Below are positions 59,301 through 64,000 of a stretch of DNA of 64,000 bases, piece after piece (positions within the stretch are counted from its first letter, which is position 1; each line of letters starts with the position of its first letter). A program made the translations under genes and the position numbers. Location of the stretch: assembly GCA_963824935.1 (NCBI GenBank), contig CAWGRF010000024.1:1-64000 (forward strand). Direction: 5' to 3'. The notes under the pieces are model-generated. The model was not told where the DNA came from, made no database searches, and saw nothing but the letters and a program-made list of their open reading frames with translations. The stretch comes from JACCZX01 sp963824935 (lineage in GTDB: Bacteria; Pseudomonadota; Gammaproteobacteria; Burkholderiales; Burkholderiaceae_F).

Positions 59301-60437
59301 ATGCTGTCAGCCGTTCCCAGCCCCTCCAAGCCGCCGGCGCGCCTGGCGACCACGACTGAGCTGATCGAAGAGGTCCGCCAGGGGCACATCGTGGTGCTGG
59401 TGGACGACGAGGATCGCGAAAACGAAGGGGATCTGATTTTCGCGGCGGACTTTGTTACCCCGGAGAAGATCAACTTTCTCGCGAAACATGGGCGCGGGCT
59501 GATCTGCATGCCGATTACCGCGGAGCACGCGGCACAACTGCAGCTGGCGCCGATGACGGCTAACAACCGAACCGTGCACGGTACCAACTTTACCGTCGCG
59601 ATCGAAGCGGCCGATGGCATCAGCACCGGTATTTCAGCGGCCGATCGCGCGCATACGATTCGCGTTGCGACGCGACCGCACGCCAAGCCATCGGACCTGG
59701 TGCAGCCCGGCCACGTATTTCCACTGGTTGCCGCGCCCGGCGGCGTGCTGATGCGTGCCGGCCATACGGAAGCGTGTTGCGATCTGGCGCGACTCGCCGG
59801 CCTGAATCCGGCGGCGGTGCTGTGCGAGGTCATGAATGACGACGGCACGATGGCGCGCTTGCCGGACCTGCTGCCGTTTGCCGCTGCGCATGGTCTGCGA
59901 ATCGGCACGATCGCAGACCTGATTCGATATCGCGCCTCCAACGAATCGCTGGTCGAGCGAATTGCCGCGCGGCGTGTGGTCACACCGGCCGGCGAGTTCC
60001 AACTGACCGCGTATCGCGACCAGCCGAGCGGAGCCGCTCATATGGCATTTGTGCACGGCGCGCTGGCGCCCGATCGTGAGGCATTGGTGCGGGTTCATGA
60101 GCCGCTCTCGGTGCTCGATGTACTCGATGCCGAAGCTTCGACGCATGCGTGGCCGGTACTGAAGGCGCTGCAGAAGATAGCGCAGAGCGATGGCGGGGTA
60201 CTGGTGATGCTGAACTGCGGCGAAACCGCGGAACAATTGTTTGCTCATCTCGACGCGATGGCGAGTGGTGCCACCGACGACGCCCGTTCGAGCAAGGTTG
60301 ATTTGCGAACATACGGTGTCGGTGCGCAGATCCTGCGCGACCTTGGCGTGCGGCGGATGAAGCTTCTTGCCCGGCCTCGCAAGATGCCGTCGATGGCCGG
60401 CTTCGGCCTGACGGTCACTGGCTATCTGGAAGACTAG
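59301..60437 (+). CDS. ribBX: DHBP synthase with degenerate GTP cyclohydrolase II domain (RibBX-type)
   Basis: A protein of about 378 residues. The N-terminal RibB domain forms 3,4-dihydroxy-2-butanone 4-phosphate: LVDDEDRENEGDLIFAADFV, GLICMPITAEHAAQLQL, TNFTVAIEAADGISTGISAA and LMRAGHTEACCDLARLAGL are all intact. The C-terminal domain resembles GTP cyclohydrolase II in outline (VRVHEPLSVLDVLD, LVMLNCGETAEQL) but the zinc-binding cysteines and the CDCG-type motif are absent, so it cannot have that activity. This is the RibBX pattern known in proteobacteria. The active RibA must lie elsewhere. The upstream in-frame extension to 59163 is rejected. Confidence 0.88.
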   Translation: MLSAVPSPSKPPARLATTTELIEEVRQGHIVVLVDDEDRENEGDLIFAADFVTPEKINFLAKHGRGLICMPITAEHAAQLQLAPMTANNRTVHGTNFTVAIEAADGISTGISAADRAHTIRVATRPHAKPSDLVQPGHVFPLVAAPGGVLMRAGHTEACCDLARLAGLNPAAVLCEVMNDDGTMARLPDLLPFAAAHGLRIGTIADLIRYRASNESLVERIAARRVVTPAGEFQLTAYRDQPSGAAHMAFVHGALAPDREALVRVHEPLSVLDVLDAEASTHAWPVLKALQKIAQSDGGVLVMLNCGETAEQLFAHLDAMASGATDDARSSKVDLRTYGVGAQILRDLGVRRMKLLARPRKMPSMAGFGLTVTGYLED

Positions 60438-60452
60438 GCACGATCATTGACC

Positions 60453-60944
60453 ATGGCCAAGGACTTCATTGCGCCGGATTTTGATGGTGACGATCTGCGC
60501 ATCGGTATTGTGCAGGCGCGCTTCAACGAATGGGCCGGCCGCTCGCTCGCCGAGGCGTGCATGAACGAGCTGATTACGCTGGGCGTCGATGAAGACGACA
60601 TCACGCACATTACCGTCCCCGGTTCGCTAGAGATTCCGCTGGCGCTGGCCAAGCTCGCTGCGACTGACGATTTCGATGCGCTGATTGCGCTCGGTTGCGT
60701 GATTCGTGGCGATACGTATCACTTCGAGGTGGTGGCCAATGAGTCGGCGCGGGGACTCGCCAGAGTTTCGCTTGAATACGGCGTGCCGATCGCCAACGCC
60801 ATTTTGACTACTGACACCGAAGAGCAGGCACGCGGGCGGGTGCAGGAAAAAGGGCGCGACGCCGCACGGGTCGCGGTTGAGATGGCCAATCTGCTGTGGG
60901 CGCTCGAAGAAGACGGCGCCCCCGCGGCCGTCAGCGAAGGGTAA
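60453..60944 (+). CDS. ribH: 6,7-dimethyl-8-ribityllumazine synthase
   Basis: A 163-residue enzyme forming the lumazine precursor of riboflavin. The start MAKDFIAPDFDGDDLRIGIV is at 60453; a TTG at 60447 is less likely. Core motifs are VQARFNEWAGRSLAEACMNE, VPGSLEIPLALAKLA, ALGCVIRGDTYHFEVVANES and GVPIANAILTTDTEEQA. It is followed within 8 bases by nusB. Confidence 0.96.
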   Translation: MAKDFIAPDFDGDDLRIGIVQARFNEWAGRSLAEACMNELITLGVDEDDITHITVPGSLEIPLALAKLAATDDFDALIALGCVIRGDTYHFEVVANESARGLARVSLEYGVPIANAILTTDTEEQARGRVQEKGRDAARVAVEMANLLWALEEDGAPAAVSEG

Positions 60945-60951
60945 GGCTGGC

Positions 60952-61422
60952 TTGCAACAGTCGGCCCCGCCAGTTCGAACCAGCAGCGGCGGCCGAAGCG
61001 CGCGCCGGCGCTCGAGGGAACTCGCGCTGCAAGGCTTGTATGAATGGCTGATCAGCGGGCACAGTGTGGCAGCGATCGAAGCGCAGGCGCTGGAAGATCC
61101 GTCTACCGCACGCGCGTTTGATCGAGCGCACTATCATGAGTTGCTGCATGGTGCGATCGATCACGCAGAAGATTTGCGCGCGCGATTTGCACCTCATCTG
61201 GATCGCAACGTCGCGGCGCTGTCCCCGGTGGAGCATGCGATCCTGTTGATCGGAACCTACGAGCTCAACCACCGGGTTGAGATTCCGTATCGCGTTGTGA
61301 TCAACGAAGCGGTCGAACTGGCAAAAGGCTTCGGCGGCACCGAAGGCTTCCGGTATGTGAATGGGGTGCTCGACAAGGTAGCCGCGGAACTGCGCGCCGC
61401 GGAGGTGACAGGGCGAGGCTGA
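60952..61422 (+). CDS. nusB: Transcription antitermination factor NusB
   Basis: A 156-residue all-alpha RNA-binding protein acting in rRNA antitermination. Motifs: SARRRSRELALQGLYEWLIS, LSPVEHAILLIGTYELNHRV, PYRVVINEAVELAKGFGGTE and GFRYVNGVLDKVAAELR. A TTG at 60952, 7 bases after ribH, is the likely start; the longer frame overlaps ribH and is rejected. Confidence 0.95.
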   Translation: MQQSAPPVRTSSGGRSARRRSRELALQGLYEWLISGHSVAAIEAQALEDPSTARAFDRAHYHELLHGAIDHAEDLRARFAPHLDRNVAALSPVEHAILLIGTYELNHRVEIPYRVVINEAVELAKGFGGTEGFRYVNGVLDKVAAELRAAEVTGRG

Positions 61423-61472
61423 TCCTGCGGATTGACTCAAACTTCGCGCTCTTTGCCGGACAATGCCGGCCT

Positions 61473-62481
61473 ATGTCGAAGTCCACCGCCAGCGGGAACG
61501 TTTCGACCAATTCGATCGGCGAGTTCCAGCTGATCGAACGCTTTTTCAAGCGGACTCCACCGGCGAGCTCGCACGTCACACTCGGCGTCGGTGATGATTG
61601 CGCTCTGCTTAGCGGCTGCCGCCGGCGAGCAATGGGCGGTCTCGACCGATACGTTGATCGAGCGGATCCACTTTCTTTCGGACGCTGATGCAACCGCCAT
61701 CGGTCACAAGGCGCTCGCGGTGAATCTCTCGGATCTTGCAGCCTGCGGGGCAACTCCGCGCTGCTTCTTTCTTGCGCTCGCGCTGCCGCGTGTGGATCAG
61801 CCGTGGCTCGAACGCTTCAGTCGGGGGCTGTTTGCACTGGCCGACCAGCACGCGTGCGTGCTCGCGGGCGGTGACACCACCCGTTCGCACGACGGCGTCA
61901 TGATCACGGTAACCGCCCTCGGCACGGTGCCAACCGGCCGCGCGCTGCTGCGCTCCGGCGCGCGAGTCGACGACGACATCTGGGTGTCGGGCGAGCTTGG
62001 CGACGCCGCACTTGCGCTTGCGTCTATCCGCGGCGAGGTCGGGTTGCCGCCGCCCGAAGCGCAGTCCGTCGTTGCGCGGCTCGAGCGGCCGACACCCCGC
62101 GTGGCCTTGGGCGAACGCCTGCGCGAAATTGCCAGCAGCGCGATCGATATTTCCGACGGCCTGCTGGGCGATCTGCGTCACATCCTGCAAGCGTCTGCGG
62201 TCGGCGCCGTCATCGAGTGGCCGCAAGTACCACGCTCGCGTGCGTTGCAAAGCCAGCCACTTGACAGGCAGCAGCGCTACGCCCTGGCGGGCGGCGATGA
62301 TTACGAGCTTGCCTTTACCGCAGCATCAAGCCGTCGTGCCGACGTTGTCGCCGCAGCCGCTGGCCTGGTTTCTGTGACGCGTATCGGCATGGTGACGTCC
62401 GCTGTCGGTCTTATCGTGCTGGACGAGCGCGGAGCGCCGGTGGACACTGCCGTGCATGCGTACGACCACTTTCGACCATGA
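61473..62481 (+). CDS. thiL: Thiamine-monophosphate kinase, with one frame break
   Basis: Phosphorylates thiamine monophosphate to the active diphosphate, about 335 residues. It starts MSKSTASGNVSTNSIGEFQL at 61473, through HVTLGVGDDCALL with the conserved GDD metal site. Near 61611 one base breaks the frame; it continues AAAAGEQWAVSTDTLIERIH, HKALAVNLSDLAACGATPRC and VLAGGDTTRSHDGVMITVTA, and ends before pncC. Since ThiL is usually essential in bacteria that make thiamine, the break is probably an error in the sequence. pgpA, normally next, is absent. Confidence 0.9.
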
Positions 62482-62515
62482 ACGCAACGTCGGCGCGCGG
62501 GCGGGCTGACATTCG

Positions 62516-63037
62516 ATGAACGACGTCGCGCAGACGATCGAGCGCCTGGCTCAACGTCTCGGATCGGCGCTGCGCGCACAACACCTGACGCTGGCCACCG
62601 CGGAGTCGTGCACCGCAGGCGGGCTCGGTTACGCGATTACCCTCGTGCCCGGATCGAGCACTTGGTATGACCGCGGCTTCATCACCTACTCGAACGAAGC
62701 GAAGATGCAGATGCTGGGCGTGTCATCGTCATACCTGCGCGACTTTGGCGCGGTTAGCGAGCCGGTGGCGCGTGCGATGGCGCTCGGCGCGTTATCGCAT
62801 GGCATCGAGGTGTCGCTGGCGGTGACGGGCGTTGCCGGTCCGGACGGTGGATCCGACGACAAACCAGTAGGTACCGTTTGTTTTGCATGGGCGATTCGCC
62901 GCGATCCATCGAGCGGGCCTTGGGTGAAGACACAGACGCAGCACATCCGGGGCGATCGCGCCGCAGTGCGTACGGGCAGCATCATCGTTGCGCTCGAAAC
63001 GCTGGTTGGCTTGCTTGAAAAGCGCGAGGATATTTGA
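62516..63037 (+). CDS. pncC: Nicotinamide-nucleotide amidohydrolase PncC (CinA C-terminal type)
   Basis: A 173-residue deamidase converting NMN to nicotinate mononucleotide in NAD salvage. Motifs: LATAESCTAGGLGYAITLVP with the catalytic serine, GSSTWYDRGFITYSNEAKMQ, LGVSSSYLRDFGAVSEPVAR and LAVTGVAGPDGGSDDKPVGT. It lies 34 bases after thiL and overlaps the next gene by 4 bases. Confidence 0.94.
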   Translation: MNDVAQTIERLAQRLGSALRAQHLTLATAESCTAGGLGYAITLVPGSSTWYDRGFITYSNEAKMQMLGVSSSYLRDFGAVSEPVARAMALGALSHGIEVSLAVTGVAGPDGGSDDKPVGTVCFAWAIRRDPSSGPWVKTQTQHIRGDRAAVRTGSIIVALETLVGLLEKREDI

Positions 63038-63928
63038 GCCCGGAATTGTTCGCAGGCTTTGCCCGAGAAGTGCGCCGTGTCAACGGCATCGCAATCAATG
63101 TGCGATACGGCGGCGACGGGCCGCCGCTGCTGCTGTTGCATGGTTTTCCGCAAACGCATGTGATCTGGCACAAGGTCGCGCCGCAGCTCACGACGCGCTT
63201 TACGCTGGTGATGCCCGATCTGCGCGGCTATGGCGATTCTGACAAGCCGACCAGCAGCGCAGATCATGCCCCGTACTCAAAGCGAACGATGGCGTTCGAC
63301 GCAGTCGAGCTGATGAACTCGTTCGGATTCAAGCGGTTCTTCCTGTGCGGTCACGACCGTGGGGGCCGCGTTGCGCACCGGCTCGCGCTGGACCATCCGC
63401 ACTGCGTAGAACGTCTAATGGTGCTCGACATTTCGCCCACGCTTGCAATGTACGAGCGAACGAACATGGACTTTGCGACCCTTTATTACCACTGGTTTTT
63501 TCTGATTCAACCCGCACCGCTGCCTGAAACGCTGATCGCGGCAGATCCGATCTTCTACTTGAGCTACAAGCTGGGTGGTTGGGGTTCGGCCGGCACCGCG
63601 CTGTTCGATCCGCGTGCTCTTGCCGAGTACGAGCGCTGCTTCACTCCCGCGGCGATCCACGCGATGTGCGAAGACTATCGGGCCGCAGCTTCGATCGATC
63701 TTGAGCACGATCGAGCCGACATTCGCGCGAACAAGCTGATCGAATGTCCGCTTTGTGTTCTCTGGGGCGAGCGCGGCGTTGTCAACAAAATCTTCGACTC
63801 CCATTACGGATTGGCAGGAGCGTGCGCATCGCACCGTTAGCGGCCGCACGACACCTACGGGCCACTACATTCCCGAAGAAGCGCCTGACCTGCTGAGCCA
63901 GCAGATGCAAGCGTTCTTCGCGGACTGA
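63034..63928 (+). CDS. Alpha/beta hydrolase of the fluoroacetate/haloacetate dehalogenase type, with one frame break
   Basis: About 297 residues, probably starting at a TTG overlapping the pncC stop. The nucleophile motif is FLCGHDRGGRVAHRLALDHP with the Asp nucleophile near residue 110 and the two arginines that bind the carboxylate. LYYHWFFLIQPAPLPETLIA carries the His-Trp pair that holds fluoride in fluoroacetate dehalogenases. HGFPQTHVIWHKVAP and LRGYGDSDKPTS are also typical. An extra T near 63799 breaks the frame; corrected, it ends TGHYIPEEAPDLLSQQMQAF and includes the catalytic histidine, stopping at 63926. Other epoxide-hydrolase-like activities remain possible. Confidence 0.83.
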
Positions 63929-63945
63929 TTTTGTAGACTTGCTCG

Positions 63946-64000
63946 ATGCGCCTTGTGTCGCGCCTTACGCCTTGTTTCGCCCTTGTCTGGACGGCACTTG
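63946..64000 (+). CDS. Start of a further gene, cut by window end
   Basis: An ATG at 63946 opens MRLVSRLTPCFALVWTAL, which looks like the basic and hydrophobic start of a signal peptide. Only 18 codons are visible, so no family can be named. Confidence 0.3.
   Translation, partial: MRLVSRLTPCFALVWTAL

Noticed and set aside
1..64000. CRISPR arrays, tRNA or rRNA genes
   Set aside because: No regularly spaced direct repeats were seen, and no cloverleaf with a TTCGA-type T-arm or rRNA-like conserved segment could be found by eye. A dedicated scan would be needed to exclude a tRNA fully.

Overview
The window is about 64 kb of GC-rich DNA that reads as a betaproteobacterium, most likely of the order Burkholderiales. 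The signs are trimeric porins with the MKK/MRKSLLAL...SSVTLYGIVDVG start, a Bug-family tripartite tricarboxylate receptor, and the block coq7 / osmC / rplM-rpsI / DUF6776-bactofilin / erpA / anmK-M23 peptidase / tyrS followed by glyA-nrdR-ribDE-ribBX-ribH-nusB-thiL-pncC, a familiar order in that group. No rRNA, tRNA or CRISPR array was seen.

Layout. 1-5.8 kb: heterotetrameric sarcosine oxidase soxBDAG (soxB cut by the window edge) and a small methyltransferase. 5.8-7.0 kb: an IS30-family element with perfect 25-bp ends. 7.2-13.9 kb: folE2, then an unusual cluster in which a RibD-type reductase, a BchC-like dehydrogenase, a PTPS-fold protein and a methyltransferase face a second methyltransferase and a CDP-alcohol phosphotransferase, with a GT4 glycosyltransferase beyond. 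14.9-16.3 kb: an IS110/IS1111-type element. 16.5-26.6 kb: a minus-strand run of diheme cytochrome c, gamma-glutamyltransferase, a GFA protein, a TauE/SafE permease and a dppABCDF peptide transporter. 26.7-34.3 kb: two paralogous betaine-homocysteine-methyltransferase-like genes flanking a YcaQ-like protein, a Tat amidase and an MmgE/PrpD protein, then an MFS carrier. 34.3-39.0 kb: aryl/acyl-CoA ligase, acyl-CoA dehydrogenase, enoyl-CoA hydratase and a Bug receptor. 39.1-44.9 kb: glpK-glpD and two porins. 45-64 kb: the housekeeping block, including riboflavin genes, ending in a fluoroacetate/haloacetate-dehalogenase-like gene.

How the genes fit together. Betaine-homocysteine-methyltransferase-like proteins, sarcosine oxidase and serine hydroxymethyltransferase cover parts of methylamine and one-carbon metabolism (betaine to dimethylglycine, sarcosine to glycine, glycine to serine). 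The gamma-glutamyltransferase beside a dipeptide ABC importer fits periplasmic peptide or glutathione salvage. The CoA ligase, dehydrogenase, hydratase and Bug receptor look like an organic-acid or aromatic-acid catabolic unit.

Two points need care. About 17 single-base frame breaks interrupt otherwise intact genes, including normally essential ones (thiL). They look more like assembly or sequencing errors than decay, so most are annotated as one gene with a frame break. The best candidate for an undescribed system is the pterin / lipid / sugar cluster at 8.3-13.9 kb, which lies between the two insertion sequences, has no frame breaks, and has a PTPS-fold protein without the usual catalytic cysteine.
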